Origin: Stakelama pacifica
Lineage (GTDB): Bacteria; Pseudomonadota; Alphaproteobacteria; Sphingomonadales; Sphingomonadaceae
Length of the DNA stretch: 64,000 nt
Assembly (NCBI RefSeq): GCF_004361835.1
Contig: NZ_SNWD01000010.1
Coordinates: 1-64,000 of the forward strand
Direction: 5' to 3'
Below, piece after piece: positions 7,795 to 17,259 of the stretch (position 1 is its first letter; every line of letters starts with the position of its first letter). The position numbers and the translations under genes are program-made. The notes under the pieces were generated by a model. That model had not been told where the DNA came from. It did not search any database and saw only the letters and a program-made list of their open reading frames with translations.

Positions 7795-9321
7795 TTAGGC
7801 TCCCTTTTTCGGCCCGTCAAGCGATGTCGGCTGAATCGCGTCGATGCTTTTCAGCGTCGCATCGTCCCAGCCGCCGCCAAGCGCTTTGTACAGCGAAGCA
7901 AGCGATTCCTGAAGCGCGCCGGTGCTTTCAGCCAGCGCCTGTTGCTGTTGCAGCAGCGCGCCGCGTGCCTGAAGCACCGCCGAGATATCGACCAGTCCGA
8001 CATCATAGCGCGCCTGTACCGCGGCCAGCGCACGCGTCGCGGAATCGACGCTGTCCTGAAGATTGCTGCGGCGCTTCTGTTCACCGTCCACCCGGGCAAG
8101 CGCGTCTTCGACATCCTTCATCGCGCCCAGCACGGTCTGCTGATAGCGGATATAGGCTTGTTGCCTTTGCTCCTGCCGCTGATCGATCTGCGCGCGGCGG
8201 CGCCCGAAATCGAGAATGGGGAACATCGCCTGCGCCCCGCCGCGCAGCTGAATGCTGTCGGTCGAGATGAGATCGGTCAGCGCGGTCGAGATCAGCTGCG
8301 CCGCACCGGTCAGGCTGAATTTCGGATAGAGATCAGCCACCGACACGCCGACATCGGCGGTCGCTGCCGCCAGCTGACGCTCGGCCGCGCGCACATCGGG
8401 GCGGCGGCGCAGCAGATCGGAGGGCAGACCGGCGGGGACGGCAGGGGGCACCGCCGCCACCGTATCGGGCCGCGACAATTCGCCGACCAACGCGCCCGGT
8501 GCCTTGCCCGCAAGCACGGCAAGTGCGTGCATCCGGATGCGCTCCTCGACCTCGATCGGCAGAAGCTGCGCCTGAACCGCCTGAAGATTGGCGTTTTCGC
8601 GGACCGTATCGGTTTGCGGCGACAGGCCGACCCGCGCGCGATTGGTCTGCAGCGAAACCAGCCGCTGCTGGCGCGCAATTTCGTCGCGCATCACAGCTTC
8701 GCGGCGTTGCAGCGTGCGCAGTTCGAGATAGGTGCGCGCCACTTCGGCAGCGAGCGAAACCGCGGCATCGCGGGCGCTCCACTGGGCGAGCTCAAGCCGT
8801 GCTGCGGCGCCCTCCTCGGTGCGCTTGTTGCCGCCGAACAGATCGATCTCCCAGCTCGCGTCGAACCCTGCCGAATAGGTGGTGAGGCCGCCGCCGGGCA
8901 GCTGGATGCCGTCGGGCGGTCCGCTATCACCCGAACCGGTGTCGGAGAATAGTTTGGCGATGTTCGACAGACCCGAATTTTTCGAAAGCTCGATATGGCT
9001 GACGCCGCCCGCCGCATTCACCTGAGGCAGATAATTGGCGCGGGCGAGCCGTTCGGCGACGCGCGCTTCGCGCAGGCGCGACGCGGCGGTCTTCACATCG
9101 GGACTGTCGGCAAGCGCCATCTTCACCAGCGCGTCGAGTTCGGGATCGCCGAACGCGGTCCACCAATGAGCGAGGTCGACGGTATCGGCGCTCGTCCCCG
9201 CAGGCGCGGTTTCGGTGAACTGCGCGGGAGTGGCAACCTCAGGCTGCGTGTAATTCGGGCCAACGGTGCAGCCGGCAAGGACGGTAGCGGCCATCAGGCC
9301 GGGGATGAATTTGCGAAGCAT
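7795..9321 (-). CDS. NodT-family outer-membrane efflux lipoprotein
   Basis: The 508-residue protein begins with a lipoprotein signal (MLRKFIPGLMAATVLAGC, lipobox LAGC, Cys 18) followed by the 'VGPNYTQPEVATP' start typical of NodT/OprM proteins. Two outer-membrane-efflux domains follow (about 60-260 and 285-490). It forms the TolC-like trimeric channel of a drug exporter. I chose the ATG at 9321, which shares one base with the stop of the MFS gene (TGATG); a TTG one codon upstream is also possible. It is the third gene of a three-gene operon with the HlyD adaptor and the MFS pump. The very short distance of its 3' end from tRNA-Glu (about 25 bases) suggests that this is the conserved chromosomal side of the island junction. 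Confidence 0.93.
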   Translation of the reverse strand: MLRKFIPGLMAATVLAGCTVGPNYTQPEVATPAQFTETAPAGTSADTVDLAHWWTAFGDPELDALVKMALADSPDVKTAASRLREARVAERLARANYLPQVNAAGGVSHIELSKNSGLSNIAKLFSDTGSGDSGPPDGIQLPGGGLTTYSAGFDASWEIDLFGGNKRTEEGAAARLELAQWSARDAAVSLAAEVARTYLELRTLQRREAVMRDEIARQQRLVSLQTNRARVGLSPQTDTVRENANLQAVQAQLLPIEVEERIRMHALAVLAGKAPGALVGELSRPDTVAAVPPAVPAGLPSDLLRRRPDVRAAERQLAAATADVGVSVADLYPKFSLTGAAQLISTALTDLISTDSIQLRGGAQAMFPILDFGRRRAQIDQRQEQRQQAYIRYQQTVLGAMKDVEDALARVDGEQKRRSNLQDSVDSATRALAAVQARYDVGLVDISAVLQARGALLQQQQALAESTGALQESLASLYKALGGGWDDATLKSIDAIQPTSLDGPKKGA

Positions 9322-10931
9322 CAATGCGCTCCCGGCGGTGCCTTCGCACCTTTTTGGGTCTTGAGTAACAAAGCGACCGGGCTGACGATCAGCACCAGAA
9401 TCATCATGATATGGAAGGTGTCGAGAAAGGCGTTCATCGTCGCGTGCGTCCGCACCAGCTGGTAGAGGACACCCATACGCGCCTCCATGCTCTGTCCGAC
9501 ACCGCCAAGCGCGCTGGTCGCCCGATCCATCCAGTCAACATAATTCTGATTGAACGGATTGAGCTGATACACCATCCGCGCCTGCTCTTCCTGGCTATAG
9601 GTCGCGAGCATCGTCTGCGAAAAGGCAATGCCGACCGTACCGCCAAGGTTTCGCGACACGTTGAGGATGCTCGACGCCTGTGCGGTTTGCGACGGCGGCA
9701 GACCCATATAAGCAGCCGCGTTGATCGGCACGAACAGGAAGGGCAGGCCGATCGACTGGAACATACGCGCCATGGACGCATCCATGAACGAGATATCGGC
9801 GTTCAGACCGGTCATATACCACAGCGCGCCCGCTTCCACGACCATGGCCGGGAACATCAGGAAGCGCAGATCAACCTTATCGGTCAGCTTGCCCGCGATC
9901 GGCACCGCGATCAGCGTCGCGAATCCGCCCAGCGTCAGCGCCATGCCTGCATCGGTCGCGCTATAGCCCAGCACCTGTTGCAACATCTGGGGGATGAGCT
10001 GCGTGGTACTGAACACGATAGCGCCGACGGTGAACATCATGATGTTCGAAATGGCGAAATTGCGGTTGGCGAGCAGGCGGATATTCACCACCGGATCGTA
10101 ATGGTTGAGTTCCCAGATCACGAAAGCAAACAGCGACACCGCCGCAACGATCGCAGTGATGGTGATGGTGTTGCTTGAGAACCAGTCGAGCCGCTCGCCG
10201 CGATCCAGCGTATATTCGAGCACGCCCAGACCGATCGCGACCAGTGCGAAACCGATATAATCGATCCGGATTCCCTTCGACAGCCGCTTGCGCCGGTCTT
10301 CCTGCACCGCTTCGGGTTCATCGACGAAAAACTGGACGAGGAACAGTGAGGCGATACCCACCGGCACGTTGATCAGGAAGATCCAGTGCCAGCTCGCCCG
10401 GTCGGTGATCACGCCGCCCAGCGTCGGGCCGAAGACCGGTCCCACCACCACGACGATCGCGAATACCGCGAACGCCATGCCGCGTTTTTCGGGCGGGAAG
10501 GTATCGGCAAGCATCGACTGTTCGACCGGCGCAAGCCCGCCGCCGCCTATCCCCTGAAGGATACGCGCGATGATCAGCACCTGCAGATTGGGCGCGATAC
10601 CGCACAGGAACGATGCGAAGGTGAACAACGCGATCGAAATCATGAAATAGCGTTTGCGGCCGATGACTTCGGTCAGCCATCCCGAAATCGGGATAATGAT
10701 CGCATTGGCGACCAGATAGCTGGTGAGAACCCAGGTCGCCTGATCATAGGAGATCGACAGACCGCCCGCGATATGGTTCAGCGACACATTCGCGATGGAA
10801 GTGTCGAGCACCTCCATGAAGGTCGGCAGGCTGATGAGGCCGACGATCAGCCAGGGATTGGCCCGACCGGCGACTGAGCGCGCCGGTGTCCAGTCCTGAC
10901 CGCCGGCGCTTGCGGGAGGCGCCCCGGCCAT
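9321..10931 (-). CDS. DHA2-family MFS drug efflux pump (EmrB/QacA type)
   Basis: The 536-residue protein has about 14 predicted membrane helices, the DHA2 hallmark. It carries motif C-like 'GPVFGPTLGGVI', motif A-like 'GWLTEVIGRKRYF' and the N-terminal 'LISLPTFMEVLDTSIANVSL' (about 33-52) found in EmrB proteins. It would export hydrophobic compounds by proton antiport across the inner membrane, passing them to the HlyD adaptor and the NodT channel. The adaptor gene ends three bases before this start and the NodT gene begins at its stop, so the three are one operon. No dedicated TetR or MarR regulator is adjacent. Confidence 0.93.
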   Translation of the reverse strand: MAGAPPASAGGQDWTPARSVAGRANPWLIVGLISLPTFMEVLDTSIANVSLNHIAGGLSISYDQATWVLTSYLVANAIIIPISGWLTEVIGRKRYFMISIALFTFASFLCGIAPNLQVLIIARILQGIGGGGLAPVEQSMLADTFPPEKRGMAFAVFAIVVVVGPVFGPTLGGVITDRASWHWIFLINVPVGIASLFLVQFFVDEPEAVQEDRRKRLSKGIRIDYIGFALVAIGLGVLEYTLDRGERLDWFSSNTITITAIVAAVSLFAFVIWELNHYDPVVNIRLLANRNFAISNIMMFTVGAIVFSTTQLIPQMLQQVLGYSATDAGMALTLGGFATLIAVPIAGKLTDKVDLRFLMFPAMVVEAGALWYMTGLNADISFMDASMARMFQSIGLPFLFVPINAAAYMGLPPSQTAQASSILNVSRNLGGTVGIAFSQTMLATYSQEEQARMVYQLNPFNQNYVDWMDRATSALGGVGQSMEARMGVLYQLVRTHATMNAFLDTFHIMMILVLIVSPVALLLKTQKGAKAPPGAH

Positions 10932-10934
10932 GGC

Positions 10935-12050
10935 TTAGCGAACCTTGACCGTGGGGACCACCGACATGCCCGGGCCGATCGGATAGCGCGACGGGTCGAC
11001 GCCCCCATCCTTGCGATCGAACTCGATCCGCACGGGCACGCGCTGCACAACCTTCACATAATTGCCGGTCGCGTTTTGCGGGGGGAGAAGCGCGAAGGCC
11101 TGACCCGCGCCGCGCTGGAAACTGTCGACATGGCCGTGGAAATGAACGCCGGGGAATGCGTCGACTTCGATATCGACGGGGTCGCCGGGCTTCATATCGG
11201 TGATCTGGGTTTCCTTGAAATTGGCGGTGACCCAGATGTGATCGGGAACGATCGCCATCATCTGCGAGCTGGGGGCGACGGTCGAACCGATATTGACCGA
11301 GCGGTTGGTGACCTGTCCGGCAATCGGCGCGCGTACTTCCAGATCGCCGACCGTAACCTGCGCCTGATCGACCTGCGCCTGTGCCGCGCTGCGCTGCGCC
11401 TTGGCGGCGTCGACTGCGCGGCGGGCGACCGTGACCTGCGCTTCGGCGCTTTCGACGGCGCGGCGCGCGGCTGCGGCCTTTGCGGCAGCGCTGACTGCCT
11501 GCGCGCGCACGGCGTCGAGCTGCTGACCGGCGACAGCGGCGGTGTCGATCCCGTTAAGGCGGCGATAGCGGGCGAGATCGTCGGCAGCCTTTTTGGCTTC
11601 GGCGGCCGGAGCGACTGCCTGCGCGCGCGCCTCGGCAACCTGTGCCTGCGCCGCTTCCAGACGGCCCAGCGCTTCGGTGATCGCTGCTTCTGCCTGAGCC
11701 ACACCCGCCTGAGCCTGATCGAGTTCGGCGCGTGGGCGAGTCGGCTCGATCTTTGCGAGCAGCTGCCCCGCCTTCACATGCTTGTTATCGGCATCGGCGA
11801 CATAGGTGAGCTGCCCCGAAATCTGCGGCTGAACGCGCACGATATGAGCGTCGATAAAGGCATCGTCGGTCGAAACGAACTGGCGCGCATGCAGATAGTA
11901 AAGCGTGCCGGCAACGCCGATCACCCCGATAATCAGCAACGCGACGACGATGACGACAGGGCGTTTGTAAAAGGGGCGCTTGCGATTTTCGTCCCCGGTT
12001 TCGTGATTCTGCCCGTCATTCGGCGTCGCGCCGTTTTCGTCTGCACTCAT
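10935..12050 (-). CDS. HlyD/EmrA-family periplasmic adaptor subunit
   Basis: The 371-residue protein has a short cytoplasmic N-terminus, one membrane anchor (about residues 27-48, VVIVVALLIIGVIGVAGTLYYL) and then the biotinyl-lipoyl-like half 'FVSTDDAFIDAHIVRVQPQISG'. A long alanine- and glutamine-rich coiled coil (about 105-225), the second lipoyl half and a beta-barrel with 'PDHIWVTANFKETQI' follow. This is the EmrA layout. I chose the ATG at 12050 because GAGGTC lies eight bases upstream; the frame stays open 68 codons further without a plausible start context. It is the first gene of the efflux operon, with its promoter in the 255 bases before it. Confidence 0.92.
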   Translation of the reverse strand: MSADENGATPNDGQNHETGDENRKRPFYKRPVVIVVALLIIGVIGVAGTLYYLHARQFVSTDDAFIDAHIVRVQPQISGQLTYVADADNKHVKAGQLLAKIEPTRPRAELDQAQAGVAQAEAAITEALGRLEAAQAQVAEARAQAVAPAAEAKKAADDLARYRRLNGIDTAAVAGQQLDAVRAQAVSAAAKAAAARRAVESAEAQVTVARRAVDAAKAQRSAAQAQVDQAQVTVGDLEVRAPIAGQVTNRSVNIGSTVAPSSQMMAIVPDHIWVTANFKETQITDMKPGDPVDIEVDAFPGVHFHGHVDSFQRGAGQAFALLPPQNATGNYVKVVQRVPVRIEFDRKDGGVDPSRYPIGPGMSVVPTVKVR

Positions 12051-12246
12051 CGATGACCTCAAAGGGTGATGCCCGAATGTCCGAAAGCCAATTACTGGAC
12101 GCGAGCGTTTTTTGTGAGGCGGCAAGTAGGATCGATTTTGCGATTGCGCAAGTGCAGCATTGGCGCAAAGGCGGATTAAGTCTTTTTTTGAAACCAGACG
12201 CCGTGCACCCGCGGGCGAAATGTCCGGGAGGAGCGTGAGCGCAAGC

Positions 12247-12285
12247 CACGGCAAAGGCGAGGGTTTTGCCGCCGCCTTTGCCGTG
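12247..12285. terminator. Perfect 12-bp hairpin between the DAHP synthase and efflux genes
   Basis: CACGGCAAAGGC (12247-12258) pairs perfectly with GCCTTTGCCGTG (12274-12285) across a 15-base loop. It lies downstream of the DAHP synthase stop on the minus strand and upstream of the efflux operon. There is no clear T-run on either side, so it may be a factor-assisted terminator or another structural element. Confidence 0.45.
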
Positions 12286-12305
12286 AGTTGAGCAAATCGG
12301 GTTTT

Positions 12306-13895
12306 TTACGCCGCTGCCTTACGCCGCTCCGCCATTTCCGCGTTCAGCATTTCAGCGAGCAGAAATGCCAGTTCGAGGCTCTGGCTGGCATTGAGTCGCG
12401 GGTCGCAATGGGTGTGATAGCGATCGCCCAGTGCCGCCTCCGTCACCGCCACCGCGCCGCCGGTGCATTCGGTAACATTCTGTCCGGTCATTTCGGCATG
12501 GATGCCGCCGGCATAGGTGCCCTCCGCCCGGTGAACCGCGAAGAAGCTGCGCACTTCCGACAGAATGCGGTCGAATGGCCGGGTTTTGAAGCCGTTTGCC
12601 GCTTTCACGACATTGCCGTGCATCGGATCGCAGCTCCATACGACCGGATGGCCTTCACGCTTCACTGCGCGGACAAGCGCGGGCAGGCCGTCCTCGATTT
12701 TCTCATGGCCATAGCGGGTGATCAGCGTCATCCGACCTGCAATGCGGGATGGGTTGAGCGTATCGAGCAGGCGCAGCAATGCGTCGGGTTCAAGGCTCGG
12801 CCCGCATTTCATGCCGATCGGATTGTCGATGCCGCGCAGGAATTCGACATGCGCCGATCCCTCGAACCGTGTCCGGTCGCCGATCCACAGCATATGCGCC
12901 GAGGTATCGTACCAGTCGCCGGTCAGACTGTCCTGCCGGGTGAGCGCCTGTTCATAGGGGAGCAGCAGCGCTTCATGGCTGGTGTAGAATTGCGTGGCCT
13001 TCAGCTGCGGCACGCTGTCGGCATCGATGCCGCACGCCGCCATGAAGTCGAGCGATTCGCCGATACGATCGGCCAGATCGGCATATTTGCGCGCCCATGG
13101 ACTGCGCCCCATAAACTCATGCGTCCATTTATGGACCTGATGCAGATTGGCATAGCCGCCCTGTGCAAAGGCGCGCAGCAGGTTGAGCGTCGCCGCTGAC
13201 TGGCTGTACGCGCGCAGCATCCGCTGCGGATCGGGAATGCGGCCTTCAGGGGTAAAGGCGCTGTCGTTGATGATGTCGCCGCGATAGCTGGGCAGCTCCA
13301 CCCCGTCGATCGTCTCGGTATCGGCCGAACGCGGCTTGGCGAACTGACCCGCCATCCGCCCGACCTTCACCGTCGGCAATTTGGAGGCGTAGGTCAGCAC
13401 CACCGCCATCTGCAAAATCACGCGGAAGGTATCGCGGATATTATTCGGGTGAAACTCGGCAAAGCTTTCCGCGCAGTCGCCGCCCTGTAACAGGAAGGCA
13501 CGCCCCGCCGCCACCTCGGCAAGGTCGCTGGTCAGATTGCGCGCTTCGCCGGCAAAGACGAGCGGCGGATTGCTGCCGAGCTGCGTCACCGCCGTGGCGA
13601 GCGCATCGGCATCGGGATAGGTCGGAAGCTGACGCGCCTCGGCCGATTTCCAGCTTTCGGGTGACCATTGAGCGCGTTCGGGCTGCGCATCGGGAAGCTC
13701 GACATACCAGTCGGCATGATGCGCGATGCCGTTGGCCGCGATCTGGTTGACGACCTTCGCGGCTGCGCGCTTACCATGCTCCTCCCAGCCCTGAACGGTA
13801 CTGCCGGGCGTGTCGAACCACGCACCGAACGCCGAACGGGTGATCGAGCGCTCTTCACGGAAGCGGCGGATTTTGGAGCCTGCAAGTGTCGTCAT
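12306..13895 (-). CDS. Class II 3-deoxy-7-phosphoheptulonate (DAHP) synthase with an N-terminal HTH-like extension
   Basis: This enzyme condenses phosphoenolpyruvate and erythrose 4-phosphate, the first step of the shikimate pathway. The catalytic part (about residue 78 on, starting 'WSPESWKS') shows class II signatures: metal-binding Cys in 'GGDCAESF', '[14 protein letters not shown]', 'DPMHGN', 'ECTGG' and '[10 protein letters not shown]'. Ordinary bacterial class II enzymes are about 450-470 residues and begin near that Trp; this one has 529. The extra about 75 residues read like an Xre/Cro-type helix-turn-helix ('[19 protein letters not shown]' then '[14 protein letters not shown]'). Their codon use looks like the rest of the gene and there is no internal start at the usual position, so the extension is probably real. 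It could mediate self-regulation or be a structural add-on. The ribosome binding site at 13895 is weak. aroB and aroK are at 56-57.7 kb. Confidence 0.9.
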   Translation of the reverse strand: MTTLAGSKIRRFREERSITRSAFGAWFDTPGSTVQGWEEHGKRAAAKVVNQIAANGIAHHADWYVELPDAQPERAQWSPESWKSAEARQLPTYPDADALATAVTQLGSNPPLVFAGEARNLTSDLAEVAAGRAFLLQGGDCAESFAEFHPNNIRDTFRVILQMAVVLTYASKLPTVKVGRMAGQFAKPRSADTETIDGVELPSYRGDIINDSAFTPEGRIPDPQRMLRAYSQSAATLNLLRAFAQGGYANLHQVHKWTHEFMGRSPWARKYADLADRIGESLDFMAACGIDADSVPQLKATQFYTSHEALLLPYEQALTRQDSLTGDWYDTSAHMLWIGDRTRFEGSAHVEFLRGIDNPIGMKCGPSLEPDALLRLLDTLNPSRIAGRMTLITRYGHEKIEDGLPALVRAVKREGHPVVWSCDPMHGNVVKAANGFKTRPFDRILSEVRSFFAVHRAEGTYAGGIHAEMTGQNVTECTGGAVAVTEAALGDRYHTHCDPRLNASQSLELAFLLAEMLNAEMAERRKAAA

Positions 13896-13973
13896 GCGAA
13901 TGCTTTACCCGATGCGGGTAATTATGCGCAAGGGACAATCTGCTGGGATGCGAAATTTACCCTGAAGGGGCGA

Positions 13974-14909
13974 TCAATAGCCCGCGGCGAGATCCACCAC
14001 ATTGGTCATTTCGCGGCCCTCCATGAATGCGCGGAGATTGTCGAGGAACAGCCGCGCGGCGCGCTGGAACATGCCGGCATCGCTGCGTCCGGCGAGGTGG
14101 AGCGACAGGATGGCGTTATGCTCCGACCAGAGCGGATCGCCCGAGGGGAGCGGTTCGGGGGTGACGGTATCGAGGAACGCGCCGCCGATCCGCCGCTTGC
14201 GCAGCGCAGTGAGCAGCGCGGCCTGATCGACCATTGATCCGCGCGCGACGTTGATGAGCCAGGCCGATTTCTTCATTGCGGTGAATTCGTCCTCGCCGAT
14301 CATCGCGCTGGTCTCGTCGGTCGCAGGGGCGGCGAGGATCACCCAGTCGAATTCGCCCAGCCGTTCGCGCCATTCGTCGGGACGAAGCGTGCCTTCGCTT
14401 CCCGATCTTGTGACGCCGGTGACCTTCACGTCGAACGCTTCCAGCCGCTTGCCGATCGCCCGGCCGATATCGCCATAGCCCATGATGAGCGCGCTCGATC
14501 CTTCGAGCAGCGTGGTGCCCGGCGGCTGGGTTGACCATTGATGATCGTCGGCAAGGTGGAGCACCTCGTCGAACCGCTTGGCCGCGACCAGCATCCCCAT
14601 CAGCGTATATTCGGCCACCGCCGCGCGGTGCAGGCCGATACCATTGGTAAGTACCGTACCCCGTTCGCGCAGCAGACCGGTGTCGAAATCATCGACGCCG
14701 GCGCGCATGGTGAACAGCCATTGCAGCCGCTCGCCCTGCGCCGCGACGCGCGCAGAGGCAGCGGCGCCCTGCATATCGACCCAGGCGATATCGGCATCGC
14801 CGATCTCGCGCTCCGCCATTTCGGGCGTGTCGAACCAGATGGCGTCGATCGTGTCGGGCAGTTGCTCCCCGATCAGGGGGCGGGCGATGGCGGGAAGGAG
14901 CGCTTTCAT
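13974..14909 (-). CDS. D-isomer-specific 2-hydroxyacid dehydrogenase
   Basis: The 311-residue protein has the NAD(P)-binding Rossmann motif 'GYGDIGRAIGKRL' (about residues 155-167) and the family's catalytic Arg region 'NVARGSMVDQAALL'. An acidic 'DTVTPEPLP' segment follows, and a His appears near 'LSLHLAGRSD' where the family has 'HiAg'. It would reduce a 2-keto acid or oxidise a D-2-hydroxyacid in the cytosol; closest in feel to glyoxylate/hydroxypyruvate reductases, but the substrate cannot be read from sequence. It lies between the DAHP synthase and cysS genes, all on the minus strand, with a 64-base gap from the cysS stop, so co-transcription with cysS is possible. Confidence 0.88.
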   Translation of the reverse strand: MKALLPAIARPLIGEQLPDTIDAIWFDTPEMAEREIGDADIAWVDMQGAAASARVAAQGERLQWLFTMRAGVDDFDTGLLRERGTVLTNGIGLHRAAVAEYTLMGMLVAAKRFDEVLHLADDHQWSTQPPGTTLLEGSSALIMGYGDIGRAIGKRLEAFDVKVTGVTRSGSEGTLRPDEWRERLGEFDWVILAAPATDETSAMIGEDEFTAMKKSAWLINVARGSMVDQAALLTALRKRRIGGAFLDTVTPEPLPSGDPLWSEHNAILSLHLAGRSDAGMFQRAARLFLDNLRAFMEGREMTNVVDLAAGY

Positions 14910-14973
14910 GCACGGAAATTAGGAGCGCCGCCGCCCGCCCGCAAGCATTTGCGCGGACGGGCGGCGTACTGCA

Positions 14974-16431
14974 TCAGCTCAGCCGGACGATCCAGTCCCA
15001 TCCAAGCGGGTCGCCGTCCATGACTTCGACCCCCGCTTCAGCGAGTTCATCGCGCAGCGCATCGGAAGCTGCGAAATCTTTTGCTTTGCGCGCTTCCTGC
15101 CGCGCTTCGATCTTATCGCGCACATCCGCTTCGGTGATCGTCGCATTGCGCGGCTGAATCCTGAGATCGACCCGGCGCAGTTCGAGCAGGTTGAGGCCGA
15201 GCAGACTGTCGAACGCCTGCAACGTGCCGAGCCGTTCAAAAGCAGACCGTTTCTTGTCGGCGAGCATCGCTTCGAGCAGGGTCAGCGCCCTGGGCGTGTT
15301 GAGATCTTCCGAAATTGCCGCGTCGAGTTCGGCGGCAACGCTTTCGTCCGGTGAGGGGAGCTCTTCGCCCAGCTCCGCTTTGGCGCGCAGTCCCTCAACG
15401 GCGATGACCAACCGCTTCAGCCGGGTGAGCGCGGCAAGGACATGATCCGGCCCGAATTCCAGTTCGCTGCGATAATGCGCCTGAAGGCACATCAGCCGGT
15501 ACGCGAGCGGGTGAAGCCCCGCATCGATCAGCGAAAAGAGCGTCGAAAAACCGCCCTTGGATTTCGACATCTTGCCGCTGCGATCGACGAGGAAATTATT
15601 GTGCATCCAGAAATGCGCGCCGGTAAAGCCGGGCTGCGCATCCATGCAGCTGCAAAATGCCTGATTTTGCGCAATTTCATTCGGGTGATGAATCTCGCGA
15701 TGATCGATGCCGCCGGTATGGATGTCAAAGGGAAAGCCGAGATATTTCTCGCTCATCACCGAGCATTCGAGGTGCCATCCCGGTGCGCCCTTGCCCCAGG
15801 GGCTGTCCCATTCCATCTGGCGGTTTTCGCCCGGAGCGGATTTGCGCCAGATCGCGAAATCCTGCGGATGACGTTTGCCCGCGACCGGGTCGATCCGCCC
15901 TTCGCCGGCATCATCGCGCGCTCCGGCCAGCTTGCCGTAATCAGGGACGGTGGTGGCATCGAAATACAGGCCGCTGTCGATTTCGTAGCAATGATCGGGC
16001 GCGATCCGCTTCGCAAAGTCGATCATTTCTTCGATATGATCGGTCGCGACCGACCATCGGGTCGGCTGACGGATGTTCAGCGCTTCGATATTGCCTTTGA
16101 ACGCAGCGGTATAATGGGCAGCGACATCCCAGATGCTCTGCTGATTGGCTCTGGCCGCCGCCTCCATTTTGTCATCGCCCGCATCGGCATCGGACGTCAG
16201 ATGGCCGACATCAGTGATGTTGATGACATGGGTAAGGGGGTAGCCCTTCCACACCAGCGCACGGCCCAGCGTGTCGGTAAAGACATAGGCCCGCAAATTA
16301 CCGAGATGGGCATAATTATAAACCGTCGGCCCGCAGGAATAGACGCGCGCGCCCTTTTCGGGGTCGAGCGGGGCAAAGACCTCCATGCTGCGGGAGAGGC
16401 TGTTATACAGGGCTAGCGGCGCACGGTTCAT
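14974..16431 (-). CDS. cysS: Cysteinyl-tRNA synthetase
   Basis: The 485-residue class I aminoacyl-tRNA synthetase charges tRNA-Cys. It shows the zinc-ligand Cys and HIGH-type motif in 'YSCGPTVYNYAHLGNLR' (about residues 31-47), the zinc site 'GWHLECSVM', and the KMSKS signature 'GKMSKSKGG' (about 275). The C-terminal DALR domain and the usual end 'GWDWIVR' follow. Length and order match typical bacterial CysS. It stands as the first gene of a minus-strand group that may include the 2-hydroxyacid dehydrogenase gene downstream. Confidence 0.97.
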   Translation of the reverse strand: MNRAPLALYNSLSRSMEVFAPLDPEKGARVYSCGPTVYNYAHLGNLRAYVFTDTLGRALVWKGYPLTHVINITDVGHLTSDADAGDDKMEAAARANQQSIWDVAAHYTAAFKGNIEALNIRQPTRWSVATDHIEEMIDFAKRIAPDHCYEIDSGLYFDATTVPDYGKLAGARDDAGEGRIDPVAGKRHPQDFAIWRKSAPGENRQMEWDSPWGKGAPGWHLECSVMSEKYLGFPFDIHTGGIDHREIHHPNEIAQNQAFCSCMDAQPGFTGAHFWMHNNFLVDRSGKMSKSKGGFSTLFSLIDAGLHPLAYRLMCLQAHYRSELEFGPDHVLAALTRLKRLVIAVEGLRAKAELGEELPSPDESVAAELDAAISEDLNTPRALTLLEAMLADKKRSAFERLGTLQAFDSLLGLNLLELRRVDLRIQPRNATITEADVRDKIEARQEARKAKDFAASDALRDELAEAGVEVMDGDPLGWDWIVRLS

Positions 16432-16525
16432 GGCGCTTGCCTTAGCCAGAAGCGCTGCGCTCGCGCAAAGGAAAATCGGCGCTGCGCGAATGGCCGCTTT
16501 GGCTCACGCCGCCGATCAGGGAGGC

Positions 16526-16819
16526 TCACTCCGCCTCGCCGAGCGCAGAGCGAACCATCGCGTTCCAGACGTCGGCAGCACCGCCGCCCGCCGCTTCACC
16601 GGCTTTCACCATGTCCTCGGTGGGTTCGCGCAGCGTTCGCAGGACTTCGGCGGCGCGGACGATTTCCTCGCGCCAGCCATGATCGCAATGCGAACTGACC
16701 GCAGCCGAAATGGCAGCGCCGCGGCCGGAGCCCAGCCCTTCGCCTTTTTCGCTATAATCCTGCGCGCACAGCACGCGGGCGATGCGTTCGACGGGATGGG
16801 TAATGGCGATGTCGGTCAT
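16526..16819 (-). CDS. Small conserved protein of unknown function
   Basis: The 97-residue soluble protein starts at ATG 16819, chosen because AGGAG lies six bases upstream; a longer frame to 16906 has no such signal. It contains a Gly/Ser-rich stretch 'GEGLGSGRGAAISAAVSSHCDHGW' (quoted part about residues 30-53) and two amphipathic helices after it. It has no membrane segment. I do not recognise the family. It lies 94 bases upstream of the cysS start on the same strand, so it could be transcribed with cysS. Confidence 0.6.
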   Translation of the reverse strand: MTDIAITHPVERIARVLCAQDYSEKGEGLGSGRGAAISAAVSSHCDHGWREEIVRAAEVLRTLREPTEDMVKAGEAAGGGAADVWNAMVRSALGEAE

Positions 16820-16974
16820 ATATGCTCCTGTATTATCACGGGAAAATGGCTGGCTCGTCACTATGTCCTTTGGCAAGCGAACGTCCCCGTGGCAAAGCCG
16901 TTCCAACCTGTCGCAGGACGGAACCCATTGCGTCGTCCGCTCGCTTAGCCCGTGACAGCAGAATTAAAGGCAGC

Positions 16975-17154
16975 ATGGTCATGGCAAAAAACGAACCGCA
17001 TAAGCCGAGGGGCGAAACCGGGGACAATGGAAAACCGCGCAAGGTAGAAGATCGCGGCGCCGTCGAAAATCAGAGCAGTGTGACGCCGGAAGACTATCCC
17101 GACAGCGACGGCGGCAGGCCGGATTATGGCAGCCCTAGACGGTCAGGCGCGTAA
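16975..17154 (+). CDS. Short hydrophilic protein, probably disordered
   Basis: This is a protein of 59 residues (or 57 from the second ATG at 16981) rich in Lys, Arg, Glu, Asp, Gly and Pro (KNEPHKPRGETGDNGKPRK and then PEDYPDSDGGRPDYG). It has almost no hydrophobic core and is probably intrinsically disordered. AAAGG at 16966-16970 serves as ribosome binding site. No known domain is visible. It is followed after 15 bases by a strong hairpin. It could be a small stress protein, but nothing in the sequence proves that. Confidence 0.5.
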   Translation: MVMAKNEPHKPRGETGDNGKPRKVEDRGAVENQSSVTPEDYPDSDGGRPDYGSPRRSGA

Positions 17155-17168
17155 CCCCCGGCGTTGAT

Positions 17169-17207
17169 GCCGGACGCCTATACGGAGAATATCGGATGGC
17201 GTCCGGC
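17169..17207. terminator. 10-bp perfect inverted repeat between the small gene and the GNAT gene
   Basis: GCCGGACGCC (17169-17178) pairs with GGCGTCCGGC (17198-17207) around a 19-base loop. It follows the stop of the small gene and precedes the acetyltransferase start at 17260. With no T-run, it may be a mRNA structure or a protein-binding site instead of a classic terminator. Confidence 0.4.
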
Positions 17208-17259
17208 ACCGCGCGGCTGCATCGCATGCCCGCATAGATCGACGCATGGAGAAAATATC

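Noticed and set aside
7560..8270. A 236-codon plus-strand frame
   Set aside because: It crosses tRNA-Glu and runs antisense into the NodT lipoprotein gene, so it cannot be a real gene.
11076..12056. A 326-codon plus-strand frame
   Set aside because: It is antisense to the HlyD adaptor gene, which has clear anchor, coiled coil and lipoyl motifs.
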